From assembly GCA_001072465.1 (NCBI GenBank), contig JVKM01000061.1:26759-90758 (forward strand): a stretch of 64,000 bases of DNA. Reading direction: 5' to 3'. Of this stretch, positions 1 through 9,030 are shown piece by piece. The first letter of the stretch is position 1, and every line of letters begins with the position of its first letter. The position numbers and the translations under genes are program-made. Below the pieces are notes generated by a model. That model saw nothing but the letters and a program-made list of their open reading frames with translations. It was not told the origin of the DNA and made no database searches. Origin of the DNA: Xylanimonas cellulosilytica. GTDB lineage: Bacteria; Actinomycetota; Actinomycetes; Actinomycetales; Actinomycetaceae.

Positions 1-252
1 TCCCTCGATCTGAAGCATGGGAACTCCGTTGTCGGATCCCAGCACATTGAAGGTCGGACCGGGGCTGTTAACCACGAAGGGAACGGGGATCCAGAAGAGG
101 ATCACCACCATGGCGAGCGCGGCGAGGACCGCCGTGACGATCCGCCAGCTGACGATGGGGATACGCCGGGTGGCGTCGTCCTCCTGCAGGGGCACCAGCT
201 CGATATTCTCCGAGGTCATCTGCGCATCGTTCACCGTGTCATTGTGTCCCAC
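1..252 (-). CDS. PDZ / Lon-like secreted protease, N-terminal part (YlbL family)
   Basis: Only the first ~84 codons are in the window; the gene runs off the left edge. The translation has a short acidic cytoplasmic N-terminus, one transmembrane segment (around VLAALAMVVILFW) and then VVNSPGPTFNVLG, which is characteristic of the segment preceding the PDZ domain in actinobacterial YlbL-type Lon-like (S16) proteases. It should be a membrane-anchored extracytoplasmic protease. I chose the GTG at 252 because GGGGGAG lies just upstream; an in-frame GTG at 234 and ATG at 219 are alternatives. It is divergent from the zincin gene at 356, the usual actinobacterial arrangement. The PDZ and Ser-Lys catalytic parts lie outside the window. 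Confidence 0.75.
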   Translation of the reverse strand, partial: MGHNDTVNDAQMTSENIELVPLQEDDATRRIPIVSWRIVTAVLAALAMVVILFWIPVPFVVNSPGPTFNVLGSDNGVPMLQIEG

Positions 253-343
253 CCGCTCCCCCTGCGCACGCGCGCCGCGCGCCACCCCTTCAGCTCTCAG
301 CGTTTTTACAGAAGATTGTCAGCGCCCGCGAACAACGGGCGGC

Positions 344-349
344 TAGTCT
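344..349 (+). promoter_or_regulatory. -10 box of a probably leaderless promoter
   Basis: TAGTCT is followed by exactly 6 nt and then the ATG of the zincin gene, with no Shine-Dalgarno sequence. This TANNNT-N6-ATG layout is typical of leaderless transcripts in Actinomycetota. No convincing -35 is seen. Confidence 0.45.
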
Positions 350-355
350 GTTGTC

Positions 356-1822
356 ATGAACGAGTTTGACTCCGGCACCCCGTTTGAGGACTTCCTGCGC
401 TCGATCCTGGGCGAGGAGGCGGCAGCTGAGGCCGCACGCGCCCTGCAGGCTCAGGGTTTCGATCCCACGAATCTTCCCCCGGAGTTTTCCGATCCCGCGC
501 GTATGCGCGCGGCGATGGGCCAGTTCCAGTTCCTCATGAACACGACGGCAGGCCCCGTTAATTGGCGCATGGTGGAGGACAGCGCGAAGCAGGCGGCGTA
601 CGCGAGCGGCGACCCCTCCCCCACGGCCACGGAGGCCGAAGCCGCGCGTCAGGCGATGACCGTCGCGGACCTGTGGCTCGACGCGGTCACCGATTTTGCC
701 TCCGGCCCGGTCACCCGCGACGTGTGGAGCAAGGTCGCATGGGTCGAGCACACGATTCCGACGTGGAAGCGCATCTGCGAGCCCGTCGCACTCAACGTGT
801 CGCGCGCCCTCTCCGCTGCCCTCTCGGAGCAGTTCGGTTCCGAGGGCCTGGGGGATGCGGCCTCCCTGCCGGACGGTATGGCTGCGATGCTCGGCAAGAC
901 ACAGGAGATGATGCCGCGCCTGTCGGCGATGATGTTCTCCGCGCAGATCGCACGCGCGCTGGCGGCCCTGGCCGGTGAGTCGTTCGGCACCTTCGACACG
1001 GGCATTCCCTTATCGGACACGTCGCACGCCGCCCTGCTGCCGCACAACGTCGCGCAGTTCTCCGAGGGGCTCGACATCCCCTTCGATGAGGTCCGTCAGT
1101 TCCTCGCCGTGCGCGAGGCGGCGCATCGCCGGCTCTTCGCCTCGGTCCCATGGCTGGAGGGCGACCTGGTGCGCGCGGTCGAACGCTACGCGTCCCAGAT
1201 CGCGATCGACACGGAGGCCATTTCCGAGGCTGCGCGCTCGGTGGACCCCTCGGATCCGCACTCGGTAGAGTCGGCCCTCAGCGGCGGCGTGTTTGCACTG
1301 TCGACGACGCCCGATCAGCGCCGTGCGCTCACGCGCCTGGAGACGATGTTGGCCCTCATCGAGGGCTGGGTCGAGGTCGTGACGGCCCGCGCTACCCTGC
1401 CCTACCTGCCCCACGCGGATGCGCTGCGCGAGATGATGCGTCGCCGCCGCGCGTCGGGCGGCCCCGCAGAGGAGATCCTCGGGACCCTCATGGGTCTGCA
1501 GATGCGCCCGCGTCAGGCGCGCGGCGCCGCGTCGATCTTTGCGCTGGTGGAGGCCGACGGCGGGCGCGACGCTCGCGAGGCCCTGTGGTCGCACCCGGAT
1601 ATGGTTCCCTCCGAGACAGAGCTGGCCACGCCGGACACCTTCCTCACGCTGCGCAGGGCTGCTGCCGAGGAGGACGCGGATATCGACGCCGCCCTCAACT
1701 CACTCCTGGATGGAACGCTCGGCTGGGCGGATGGGCTGGAACCCGGGGACGAGGCCTCGGCCGGCTCGGATGACGAACCCGAGGATCCTGAAGCATCAAA
1801 CCCCAAGGGTAAGACGGACTGA
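356..1822 (+). CDS. Zinc-dependent metalloprotease-like protein (zincin_2 / DUF2342 family)
   Basis: This 488-residue protein belongs to the actinobacterial zincin-like family annotated as putative hydrolase or coenzyme F420-associated protein. Its hallmark is visible around residues 250-265: a helix with REAAHRRLF followed shortly by PWL and a downstream Glu-rich helix, the family's modified HExxH-type zinc-binding core. The N-terminus (FEDFLRSILGEE) and the acidic low-complexity C-terminus are also family-like. The substrate is unknown. The gene is divergent from the Lon-like protease and followed by the cyclodehydratase-like gene, a conserved gene order that hints at a shared envelope or quality-control role (inference). 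The start lacks a ribosome-binding site but has a -10 box 6 nt upstream. Confidence 0.8.
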   Translation: MNEFDSGTPFEDFLRSILGEEAAAEAARALQAQGFDPTNLPPEFSDPARMRAAMGQFQFLMNTTAGPVNWRMVEDSAKQAAYASGDPSPTATEAEAARQAMTVADLWLDAVTDFASGPVTRDVWSKVAWVEHTIPTWKRICEPVALNVSRALSAALSEQFGSEGLGDAASLPDGMAAMLGKTQEMMPRLSAMMFSAQIARALAALAGESFGTFDTGIPLSDTSHAALLPHNVAQFSEGLDIPFDEVRQFLAVREAAHRRLFASVPWLEGDLVRAVERYASQIAIDTEAISEAARSVDPSDPHSVESALSGGVFALSTTPDQRRALTRLETMLALIEGWVEVVTARATLPYLPHADALREMMRRRRASGGPAEEILGTLMGLQMRPRQARGAASIFALVEADGGRDAREALWSHPDMVPSETELATPDTFLTLRRAAAEEDADIDAALNSLLDGTLGWADGLEPGDEASAGSDDEPEDPEASNPKGKTD

Positions 1823-1932
1823 TATATACCAGAACGATCTGACAAGTTATCCACAGATTTTCCAAAACGCCACACGGGCGACACGCATAGGTTCATCATA
1901 TCTCTAACAGTCACAAACTGAAGGAGACCATC

Positions 1933-2811
1933 ATGAAACTGATGCATCACACGGCGATCCTGTGGCGTGGTCCGGGCAGCGTCCAAATTGGTGGCGACCG
2001 CGCCCGACACGTGCGCCTCGACGACCTGCACGCAAGCGACCAGCTCTGGCTCGCCAGCCAGGCCGGGCCCGTTCACGCTTCGGACTCTCCCGAGGCTTCC
2101 CCCAGCCTCCTCGCCGCGCTGGCCGCGGCGGACCTCGTGGAGCACCCCGACCGACGCCCACTCCTGTCCGTAGGAGTTCTCGGGGCGGTACCAGCCGCTA
2201 TCCTCGCTCTCCGTTCGCTGGTCGACACCCTCGCACTGCGGCTCCGCATCGACGCGCCCACCCTGGTGGACGGCGACTGGGATCGCGTGTTTGGCGGCGT
2301 CTACACGGGCACGCCGCGCTCGCGTGCGGTGCGCCGAGAACTCTCCTCACTGATCCCGCTGCCCGACCTGCACGCCCAGGACACGCCGGACGTCGCCCTC
2401 GTGTCGGCGGATCGGGCACAGGACCCCGGAATCCCCTTCGAGCTGATGGCCACAGACACGCCTCACCTGCTCATCACGCGCGGAGAGCACTCCTACGAGA
2501 TTGGGCCGTTCGTCATTCCCGGCTCCACGCCGTGCTTCCACTGCATCGAGCACGCGCGAGCCGAGCAGGACCCCTATCACCTCACCCACCTGCGAGAACT
2601 CGCCCAGTGGCCACTCGGGCCACTCCCCCAGCTGGCACACTTCGCGGCCGCCCTGCGGATTGCCCGCCTGCTGCGCGACTTCGCCTCAGGGGTACTCACC
2701 CCGCACCTGTGCGCCGAGATCGCCACGGTCGACGAGGACGGAACCATCACCGTCGAACGCGCGATCGGCGCCCACGAATGCGTGTGTGGCATCGAGGGCG
2801 TCGCCTGCTAG
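1933..2811 (+). CDS. ThiF/cyclodehydratase-like (TOMM leader-binding type) zinc protein
   Basis: A 292-residue protein related to the cyclodehydratase or precursor-leader-binding half of thiazole/oxazole-modified microcin enzymes. Two cysteine pairs, CFHC near residue 200 and CVCG near residue 283, form the expected zinc-binding site, and HARAEQDPYHLTHL between them is a family-type segment. No YcaO cyclodehydratase, dehydrogenase or Cys/Ser/Thr-rich precursor is nearby, so a RiPP role is doubtful; actinobacteria carry this stand-alone version at a fixed place between the zincin gene and uvrD2. Its real function is unknown. The start is well supported by AAGGAG 7 nt upstream. Its stop is one base from the convergent uvrD2 stop. 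Confidence 0.7.
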   Translation: MKLMHHTAILWRGPGSVQIGGDRARHVRLDDLHASDQLWLASQAGPVHASDSPEASPSLLAALAAADLVEHPDRRPLLSVGVLGAVPAAILALRSLVDTLALRLRIDAPTLVDGDWDRVFGGVYTGTPRSRAVRRELSSLIPLPDLHAQDTPDVALVSADRAQDPGIPFELMATDTPHLLITRGEHSYEIGPFVIPGSTPCFHCIEHARAEQDPYHLTHLRELAQWPLGPLPQLAHFAAALRIARLLRDFASGVLTPHLCAEIATVDEDGTITVERAIGAHECVCGIEGVAC

Positions 2812-2812
2812 C

Positions 2813-4837
2813 TCAGGCTCCTTCGTCGACGATGACCTCTTCGCCGCGCACCAATGCGAGCACCGGGGCAGCAAAGCGTTGCACCTTCACGTCACCGATG
2901 CCACGGATAACGCGCAGCTGCGTCGTGTTCTTTGGCATGGCCTGAGCAATGTCGCGCAGGGTCTGATCGGTAAACACAGCGAAAGGCGGCACGCCCGCCT
3001 GACGCGAGACCTCGAGACGCCACGCCTTGAGGCGCCCGAAGAGCTCAATCGCCTGGGGCGAGGCCTCCTCCTCGAAGGCCTGGTTGAGGGCGCGCGTGGA
3101 GGCACGTGCCTTCTTCTTCGGCGCGCCCACTCGCGCTTCCTCGGGCCAAATGCCGTCGAGCAGGCGACTGCGCTTGCGTTTGCCGCGTCCATCGGCGCCC
3201 CGCGAGCGCGCCCACGACAGGGTCAGCAGGTCGCGAGCTCGGGTGATGGCCACGTACAGCAGGCGGCGTTCCTCCTCGCGTGCGGCCGCGGTCTTTGCGT
3301 ACGAGATCGGCAGGAGGCCTTCGGCGACGCCGACGAGGAAGACGGCGTCCCATTCGAGGCCCTTGGCGGCGTGGATCGTGGCCAGCTCGACGCCGGCTTT
3401 GTCCGGTTCGACCTGGTAGGCGACTCGTTCGTCGAGCTCCGCCACAAAGGCGGCAAGCGTCTCCGCCTTGCTGTCATCCGCCCAGCCGACGATCGCGTTC
3501 ATGTTGGACCAGCGCTCGGATCCCGCCTGACCGGAGGGTGCCTCGGGCGCCCAGCCGACGCCCGAGAGGACGTCGCGAACGATCTCGCCCACGCTCCCGT
3601 CGTCGGTGGCGGCCGCCGCCGCTGCCCGCAGGCGCGAGATGGCGGTACGCACGTCATCACGCGCAAAGAAGGGCTTTCCCCCGGCGACGGCGACTGGAAT
3701 TCCACGCGCCCCCAGGGCCTCTTCGAAGGCCTGAGACTGGCCGTTCGTACGCATGAGGACTGCGATCGAGTGAGGCGCCATGCCGCCCGCGATGAGGTCC
3801 GCGATCGAGGCTGCAACGCCCTCGGCCTCGGCCCGATCGTCATCGTAGGTGCGGTAGGTGACCTGGGCGCCGCCGTCACGTTGACTGGACAGGCGCACGG
3901 TGCCCTCGCGCTGGCTCGAGCGCGCCAGGACGTCGTTCGCCAAGCTCACGATCTGCGGGGTCGAACGGTAGTCGCGGGTCAGCTCGACGATGCGTGCGCC
4001 CGGATGCTTGCGTCCGAAACCTGTCAGGTAGTCCGGGGACGCGCCCGTAAAGGAGTAGATCGTCTGCGCGACGTCGCCGACAACGCACACGTCGTGGCGC
4101 CCACCCAGCCACAGGTCGAGCAGGCGAGCCTGGAGGAGGTTGACGTCCTGGAACTCATCGACCACGAAGGAGCGGTACTGCTTGCGCACGATCGAGGCGA
4201 CATCCGCGCGTTCCTGCAGCATGCCGCACAGGTAGATGAGGATGTCCTCAAAGTCGATGACGCCGCGTTCGTTCTTCGCATCCTCGTAGACGTCGAGAAG
4301 GCGCGCCATGTCGCCCGCGTCCAGCCCGGCGGGCACGTCGCGGCGCAGGCGAGCCACGCGCGAGGCGTAGTGGGCGGCGTCGATCATCGAGACCTTCGCC
4401 CATTCGACCTCGGCGGCGATGTCGCGCACGTTCGTGCGGTCGATCGTGATCCCCAGGCGCGCGGCGGAGGCCGCAACGAGAGAGGCCTTGTGCGGGATGA
4501 CGTCTGGCAGCGGACCGCCCACGACGGTGGGCCAAAAATGGCGCAGCTGGCGCAGCGCGGCGGAGTGGAAGGTGCGCGCCTGAGCCTTCGAAACCCCCAG
4601 CTGGGCCAAACGGTGGCGCATTTCGAAGGCGGCGCGCTGCGTGAAGGTCACGGCGAGCACGTTGGACGGGTCGAAGGCGCCGACAGCCGCCCCGTACGCG
4701 ATGCGGTACGTGATCGCGCGCGTCTTGCCGGTGCCCGCGCCCGCCAGAACGGCGAGCGGGCCAGCCACCTGCGTGGCGACGGCGCGCTGATCGGGGTCCA
4801 GGGCGTCCAGCAGTTCCTCGGGGTTCATGGTCCCCAT
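2813..4837 (-). CDS. uvrD2: ATP-dependent DNA helicase UvrD2 (SF1A, HRDC domain)
   Basis: A 3'-to-5' superfamily 1 DNA helicase. Walker A GAGTGKT lies near residue 30, with motif II VVDEFQDVN, motif III-like VGDVAQTIYSFTGA, motif V HAAKGLEWDAVF and motif VI YVAITRAR following in order. A C-terminal HRDC-type domain (from IELFGRLKAWRLEVSR) marks it as the UvrD2 branch known from mycobacteria rather than canonical UvrD/PcrA. It probably acts in DNA repair or replication-fork processing. It lies downstream of nudC with 17 bp between the nudC stop and this ATG (MGTMNPEELL); the ATG at 4828 is an alternative start. The same nudC-uvrD2 pair occurs in mycobacteria. Confidence 0.88.
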   Translation of the reverse strand: MGTMNPEELLDALDPDQRAVATQVAGPLAVLAGAGTGKTRAITYRIAYGAAVGAFDPSNVLAVTFTQRAAFEMRHRLAQLGVSKAQARTFHSAALRQLRHFWPTVVGGPLPDVIPHKASLVAASAARLGITIDRTNVRDIAAEVEWAKVSMIDAAHYASRVARLRRDVPAGLDAGDMARLLDVYEDAKNERGVIDFEDILIYLCGMLQERADVASIVRKQYRSFVVDEFQDVNLLQARLLDLWLGGRHDVCVVGDVAQTIYSFTGASPDYLTGFGRKHPGARIVELTRDYRSTPQIVSLANDVLARSSQREGTVRLSSQRDGGAQVTYRTYDDDRAEAEGVAASIADLIAGGMAPHSIAVLMRTNGQSQAFEEALGARGIPVAVAGGKPFFARDDVRTAISRLRAAAAAATDDGSVGEIVRDVLSGVGWAPEAPSGQAGSERWSNMNAIVGWADDSKAETLAAFVAELDERVAYQVEPDKAGVELATIHAAKGLEWDAVFLVGVAEGLLPISYAKTAAAREEERRLLYVAITRARDLLTLSWARSRGADGRGKRKRSRLLDGIWPEEARVGAPKKKARASTRALNQAFEEEASPQAIELFGRLKAWRLEVSRQAGVPPFAVFTDQTLRDIAQAMPKNTTQLRVIRGIGDVKVQRFAAPVLALVRGEEVIVDEGA

Positions 4838-4854
4838 TGTTCCATCGCCCACCC

Positions 4855-5787
4855 TCAGTTGCGTCCCGCGCCGTCCGGCCCGCTCGGCAGGTCGCGTCCG
4901 TACCATTCCCGAAGAAGTGCGTAGGCGATCGAGGCACGACCGGGGGCGCTAATCTCCCCAGATTCGAGCGCACGCGTCAGCTCGTCGCGGCTGTAGAAGC
5001 GCGCCCACTCGATCTCCACACCGTCCGCCTGTGGGGTGGGGCGCGGCGAGGCCGTACGAGCCCGGTAGCCCATCATCTGCGAACGCCCGAAGGGCCACGG
5101 CTGCGTCGCGACGTAGGTAGGCGTCTCGATCTCGACGCGCACCTCCTCAGCAACCTCACGGGCAACCGTGACGTCCGGGGACTCCCCGGCCTCGACGTAG
5201 CCGGCGATGATCGACACGAAGCCGGGCCGCCACAGGGCGTTGTGCGCCAGGAGAACGCGCCCGTCATGATCCTGAACGAGGACGATGATCGCCGGGTCCT
5301 GGCGCGGGTATTCCAGTCGATCGCACATCTCACATCGCGCGGCCCACCCGCCGGACACCAGCTGCACCGGAGCCCCACAGCGCGGACAGAAGCGGTAGTT
5401 GACGTGCCAGCCCGCGAGCGCGAGGGCAGTCAGCGCCAGGGCCGCGTCGTCACCGTCGAGCTGCCACCCGACCGCGCGCAGGTGCTCCCAGCGACCCCGG
5501 GCCTCGTCCCGGCTCGTCTCGATCGCGACGACGGAGCGTCCGCGCGCGACACCGATGAACGAGGCAGTGGCTCCCTCGAGCGCGCGCGTGGCCTCGTCCC
5601 CGACCAACCGGTGCACAACCGGGGCACCCGACGGTGCCTCGGCCTCGTCGAGAAGGACGAAACCGGACGGGTCGACGACGATGACGTCGGCCTCACCGGC
5701 GCGCACCAGGGCACCGGGAGCGACGGATTCGCGCAGCGCGACGGCCGGGTCGACGTGACCGCGGACGAGAGGTAGATCAAGACTCAT
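4855..5787 (-). CDS. nudC: NAD(H) diphosphatase / NAD-cap hydrolase NudC
   Basis: A 310-residue Nudix hydrolase. The middle has a four-Cys zinc ribbon (CPRCG ... CEMC). This is followed by the Nudix box, starting GYVEAGESP and containing REVAEEV, and then the NudC-specific [10 protein letters not shown] motif. Such enzymes cleave NAD(H) to NMN(H) and AMP and can remove NAD caps from RNA. The N-terminal domain is variable, as usual. The gene begins 36 bp from the divergent rph start and is probably co-transcribed with uvrD2. Confidence 0.9.
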   Translation of the reverse strand: MSLDLPLVRGHVDPAVALRESVAPGALVRAGEADVIVVDPSGFVLLDEAEAPSGAPVVHRLVGDEATRALEGATASFIGVARGRSVVAIETSRDEARGRWEHLRAVGWQLDGDDAALALTALALAGWHVNYRFCPRCGAPVQLVSGGWAARCEMCDRLEYPRQDPAIIVLVQDHDGRVLLAHNALWRPGFVSIIAGYVEAGESPDVTVAREVAEEVRVEIETPTYVATQPWPFGRSQMMGYRARTASPRPTPQADGVEIEWARFYSRDELTRALESGEISAPGRASIAYALLREWYGRDLPSGPDGAGRN

Positions 5788-5810
5788 AACTCCACGGTAA
5801 CGCGGTGGGC

Positions 5811-5816
5811 TACCCT
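5811..5816 (+). promoter_or_regulatory. -10 box for rph (probably leaderless)
   Basis: TACCCT followed by 7 nt and the rph ATG; no ribosome-binding site is present. Same layout as at 344, 11606 and, on the minus strand, 15151. Confidence 0.4.
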
Positions 5817-5823
5817 AGGCACT

Positions 5824-6591
5824 ATGACAAATACTCCCCTGCGCGCCGATGGGCGCACCCCGTCCCAGCTCCGTCCCGTCTCCATTACCCGCGGTTGGTC
5901 GGGCACCGGTGAGGGTTCCGTCCTCATCGAGTTCGGCAACACCCGCGTCCTGTGTGTTGCGTCTTTCACCGAAGGTGTGCCGCGTTGGAAGCGCGACTCC
6001 GGCGAAGGCTGGGTCACCGGCGAGTACTCGATGCTCCCGCGTGCGACCGAGCAGCGTTCCTCCCGCGAGTCCGTCAAGGGTAAGGTGGGCGGCCGCACTC
6101 AGGAAATCTCGCGCCTCATTGGCCGCTCCCTGCGCGGCATCGTCGACGTCTCCGCACTCGGCGAGAACACGATCGTCCTGGACTGCGACGTGCTGCGCGC
6201 CGACGGCGGCACCCGCACCGCGGCCATCACGGGCGCTTACGTGGCCCTCGCAGACGCGGTGACCTGGGCGAAGGAGCAGGGCATCCTCAAGCCCTCCGCC
6301 AAGGTCCTCACCGACTCGATCTCCGCGATCTCTGTGGGCGTCATCGACGGCACCCCCATGCTGGACCTGCCCTACGTCGAGGACGTGCGCGCCGAAACCG
6401 ACATGAACGTCGTCCAGACGGGCGATGGCCGCTTCATCGAGGTGCAGGGCACCGCCGAGCACGCCCCCTTCAACCGCGATGAACTCAACGAGCTGCTGGA
6501 CCTGGCAACCCTGGGTAACGCCCGGCTCGCGGAGGCGCAGAAGCTCGCGCTTGAGGCTCCCCTCATGGAGCGCGTCGAGGTGCGCCCGTGA
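5824..6591 (+). CDS. rph: Ribonuclease PH
   Basis: A 255-residue phosphorolytic 3' exoribonuclease that trims tRNA 3' ends. The N-terminus [19 protein letters not shown], the [16 protein letters not shown] segment and [11 protein letters not shown] are diagnostic, and the length is normal. The arginines and the [18 protein letters not shown] phosphate and active-site region (here [18 protein letters not shown]) are intact. It overlaps rdgB by 4 bp, so the two are translationally coupled. This pair is conserved in actinobacteria next to murI and the phosphodiesterase-like MBL gene; here a LysR gene and a membrane protein lie between the two pairs. Confidence 0.95.
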   Translation: MTNTPLRADGRTPSQLRPVSITRGWSGTGEGSVLIEFGNTRVLCVASFTEGVPRWKRDSGEGWVTGEYSMLPRATEQRSSRESVKGKVGGRTQEISRLIGRSLRGIVDVSALGENTIVLDCDVLRADGGTRTAAITGAYVALADAVTWAKEQGILKPSAKVLTDSISAISVGVIDGTPMLDLPYVEDVRAETDMNVVQTGDGRFIEVQGTAEHAPFNRDELNELLDLATLGNARLAEAQKLALEAPLMERVEVRP

Positions 6592-7202
6592 GCGCGCGCC
6601 TGGTCTTCGCGACCTCCAACGCGCACAAGGTCAGCGAGCTGGAGGCCATCCTGGCCCCCGCGTGGGAGGGCTTCGAGGCCGGCTGCGTGGCGCGCATGAG
6701 CGATTTCGACGTGGCTTCCCCTGTCGAGGACGGTGTGACCTTCGAGGAGAACTCCCTCATCAAGGCCCGCGCTCTGGCTCGCGCGACCGGCCTGGCTGCC
6801 ATCGCCGACGACTCCGGTATCACGGTGGACGTGCTGGGCGGGGCGCCCGGCATCTTTTCCGCGCGCTGGGCTGGCTCCCACGGGGATGACGCTGCGAATC
6901 TGCGTCTGCTCATCGATCAGCTCTCTGATGTGCCCGACCGTCACCGCGGAGCGGCCTTCGTGTCGGCCGCTGTCCTCGTCACCCCGGACGGTCGCGAGTT
7001 CGTTGAGCGCGGCGAGGTGCGCGGCACCCTGACGCGTTCCCCGCGCGGCGAGGGCGGATTCGGCTACGACCCGATCTTTGTCCCCGAGGGCTTCGAAGTC
7101 ACGACCGCTCAGATGAGCGCGGAACAGAAGAACGCGATCAGCCACCGCGGCATCGCCTTCCGCGCCCTCATGCCCCACATCGTGGAGTACCTGCGCAGCT
7201 GA
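6588..7202 (+). CDS. rdgB: RdgB/HAM1 family XTP/dITP pyrophosphatase
   Basis: A 204-residue non-canonical purine NTP pyrophosphatase that removes ITP, dITP and XTP. Visible motifs are the N-terminal [13 protein letters not shown], the nucleotide-binding [29 protein letters not shown] with the catalytic Asp pair, GGFGYDPIF, and the terminal [10 protein letters not shown]. It starts with GTG inside the rph stop (GTGA overlap). A strong hairpin 20 bp downstream ends the rph-rdgB operon. Confidence 0.94.
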   Translation: MSARLVFATSNAHKVSELEAILAPAWEGFEAGCVARMSDFDVASPVEDGVTFEENSLIKARALARATGLAAIADDSGITVDVLGGAPGIFSARWAGSHGDDAANLRLLIDQLSDVPDRHRGAAFVSAAVLVTPDGREFVERGEVRGTLTRSPRGEGGFGYDPIFVPEGFEVTTAQMSAEQKNAISHRGIAFRALMPHIVEYLRS

Positions 7203-7222
7203 GAAGCACCGCAGACACAAAT

Positions 7223-7250
7223 GTGCCGGGCACCCGAGGGTGTCCGGCAC
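7223..7250 (+). terminator. Hairpin terminator of rph-rdgB
   Basis: Perfect 13-bp stem (one G-U pair) GTGCCGGGCACCC / GGGTGTCCGGCAC with a 2-nt nominal loop, 20 bp after the rdgB stop. No long U tract, as is common in actinobacteria. It may also serve the small minus-strand ORF at 7278-7400. Confidence 0.7.
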
Positions 7251-7277
7251 TTGTGTGTTGCGCCCGCAGGCGCGCCA

Positions 7278-7400
7278 TCAACGGGCGACGAGGTTGCCGA
7301 AGATGGGGCGGTCCATCGAGAACTGCAGGGGGTTGCGCTGTTGGCGCCACCTGCGGTGATGGGCGAGGCGATGAAGGAGTGATGCGACGAAACGAGACAT
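7278..7400 (-). CDS. Small Arg/His-rich protein, 40 residues, unknown function
   Basis: A 40-codon ORF starting MSRFVASLLHRL and ending FGNLVAR. It is preceded by AGGAG with 6-nt spacing (AGAGGAGCACACA before ATG), the best ribosome-binding site in this intergenic region, and is followed by the hairpin at 7223-7250. The middle is a basic stretch (HHRRWRQQR), so an amphipathic N-terminal helix that binds membrane or nucleic acid is possible (inference). I do not recognise a family. The ribosome-binding site, start and terminator together argue for a real gene. Confidence 0.5.
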   Translation of the reverse strand: MSRFVASLLHRLAHHRRWRQQRNPLQFSMDRPIFGNLVAR

Positions 7401-7597
7401 TGTGTGCTCCTCTTTGAGTACAGTGCGATGGATCTGTCACCGCGTCGTACTGACATAGTGCGCCTGATTGTCCATGTTTTCCATCGATATCTTCTTATTT
7501 TTCTATGAAGCGCATCTTACGGACTTTTCCTTGGTGCAGCTTGGAAAATTCTTGACCGAAGAGGGTTGCTTCTCTTAATTAATCAGCCGGTGGATAC

Positions 7598-7632
7598 GGT
7601 GAGGGGGCAGGCCCACGGCCTGCCCCCTCACC
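7598..7632 (-). terminator. Terminator of the CBU_0592-like gene
   Basis: 15-bp perfect stem GGTGAGGGGGCAGGC / GCCTGCCCCCTCACC with a 5-nt loop, 20 bp downstream of the minus-strand gene at 7652-7984. Confidence 0.75.
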
Positions 7633-7651
7633 ACCCCAATTCAGCGAAGAG

Positions 7652-7984
7652 TCAACGAGCGCGTGCCAGGCGCGCACGACGCGGCAGGAAGCGGCGCACG
7701 TCGAAGAAGCGAACGACCTGCATGATGCGGCGCGCGAGGCGGTCGCGCACGCGCCAGATCATGGTGCAGCCGACACCGATGAAGATGGCGTTCGTCAGGA
7801 AGGACGGCCACGCGCCGGTGGATGCACATGCGAGGGCCAGCAGAATGCAGCTGGAGACATTGAGAGAGTGGTAGCGCAGGGAGTCGGGAGCGAAGCGCTT
7901 GGAGGAGACCAGGTAGTAGGCGGCGATAGAGGCGCCCGCACCCAGCCAACCGAGAACCGGAATTACAAGAGATGAGATCGTCAT
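7652..7984 (-). CDS. Small integral membrane protein, CBU_0592-like domain
   Basis: A 110-residue protein with about three hydrophobic helices in its first 75 residues (LGWLGAGASIAAYYLVS; LNVSSCILLALACA; PSFLTNAIFIGVG) and a long, very basic tail (RRFLPRRARLARAR). The LGWLGAGASIAAYYLVS ... RYHSLNVSS pattern resembles the CBU_0592 family of small membrane proteins, whose function is unknown. It is divergent from the LysR gene at 8071, so that regulator may control it (inference). Confidence 0.55.
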   Translation of the reverse strand: MTISSLVIPVLGWLGAGASIAAYYLVSSKRFAPDSLRYHSLNVSSCILLALACASTGAWPSFLTNAIFIGVGCTMIWRVRDRLARRIMQVVRFFDVRRFLPRRARLARAR

Positions 7985-8070
7985 GACTCATATGATGCAC
8001 CTTCCGCTAGTCAAGCACAATTGAATGGTTCTATAGTTATCTTACAGTTTCACTTAACGAAGGAGTTCGC

Positions 8071-8988
8071 GTGGATATTGACCCCCGCCGCCTGCCTTTC
8101 CTTCTGTCCGTCGCGCGTGAAGGCGGCATCGTTGCCGCCGCCGACATCCTCATGGTCTCGCCCTCGGCAGTGTCCCAGCAGATCCAGAAACTTGAGGAGG
8201 AAGTCGGCCTCAAGCTCGTTGAGCGCACCACGTCCGGCGCGATTCTCACCCCGGCCGGCACGATCGTCGCCGAGGCCGGCGAGCGCATCAACACCGACAT
8301 CGAGGAAGCCCTCAAGGCGCTACGTCCCCTCACCGGACAGGTGACGGGAACGGTCACCATTGGGGCGTTCCTGACGATTTGCCGCTCCACCCTCATCCCC
8401 GCACTCCCCGACCTCGCGGACGCCCTGCCCGGCGTCGACCTGCGCATCGAGGAAACAGAAGAGACCCCGGGTATGGCCGCGCTGCGCACCGGCCAGTACG
8501 ACATCCTCGTCATCGAACGAGACGAGGACCCGGGCCTGGCCCCTCGCGGATACACGGACGTCCCATTCCTCGACGAACCTTGGATGCTCGTCACCCCGGA
8601 CTCTGCTCCCCCGATCGGCTCGATCGAAGACCTCGCGGACCTCACCTGGCTGCGCGTCAATCCGGGCACCAGCGGCGACCACGTCATGCGCCGTATTACG
8701 AAGGCCTTCCCGGACACGCGCTGGGCGCCTCACCTGTACACGACCTACGAGGCCGCCCGCGCCCTCGTGCGCGCCCGCACGGGCTCCACGATCCTGCCGG
8801 CCATGGCACTCGCCGGGGCCCACACGGAGGGCATGCGCATCACGCCGCTGCCGTCGCTGGGCACTCGCAAGATCCTGCTGCGCCACAAGAATCACGGATG
8901 GTCCGAGGCGTCAGGCCCGGCGCGCGTGGCCACATACTTGGCGGAGTGGAAGCGCCACAACGCCTCGTACTCGACGTCTAGCGACTGA
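8071..8988 (+). CDS. LysR-family transcriptional regulator
   Basis: A 305-residue protein with an N-terminal winged helix-turn-helix (GGIVAAADILMVSPSAVSQQIQKLE, residues about 17-41) and a C-terminal periplasmic-binding-type effector domain beginning near residue 90 (TGTVTIGAFLTI). The GTG start is fixed by AAGGAG 6 nt upstream. Its inducer is not predictable. It is divergent from the small membrane protein at 7652-7984, the classical LysR arrangement. It interrupts the common rph-rdgB / MBL-murI neighbourhood. Confidence 0.88.
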   Translation: MDIDPRRLPFLLSVAREGGIVAAADILMVSPSAVSQQIQKLEEEVGLKLVERTTSGAILTPAGTIVAEAGERINTDIEEALKALRPLTGQVTGTVTIGAFLTICRSTLIPALPDLADALPGVDLRIEETEETPGMAALRTGQYDILVIERDEDPGLAPRGYTDVPFLDEPWMLVTPDSAPPIGSIEDLADLTWLRVNPGTSGDHVMRRITKAFPDTRWAPHLYTTYEAARALVRARTGSTILPAMALAGAHTEGMRITPLPSLGTRKILLRHKNHGWSEASGPARVATYLAEWKRHNASYSTSSD

Positions 8989-8999
8989 CCGAGGAACCG

Positions 9000-9024
9000 C
9001 CTCGCCTCACCCATGGGGGCGAGG
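9000..9024. terminator. Bidirectional hairpin between convergent genes
   Basis: CCTCGCC ... GGCGAGG inverted repeat located between the LysR stop (8988) and the MBL-fold stop (9031), which are convergent. Confidence 0.5.
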
Positions 9025-9030
9025 GATGGC

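Noticed and set aside
1847..1855. Perfect DnaA box TTATCCACA
   Set aside because: A single box with no cluster, no dnaA/dnaN and no A/T-rich unwinding region; chance occurrence is plausible.
1933..2811. TOMM/RiPP biosynthetic cluster
   Set aside because: Only the leader-binding/cyclodehydratase-like protein exists; no YcaO, oxidase, precursor or exporter is nearby.
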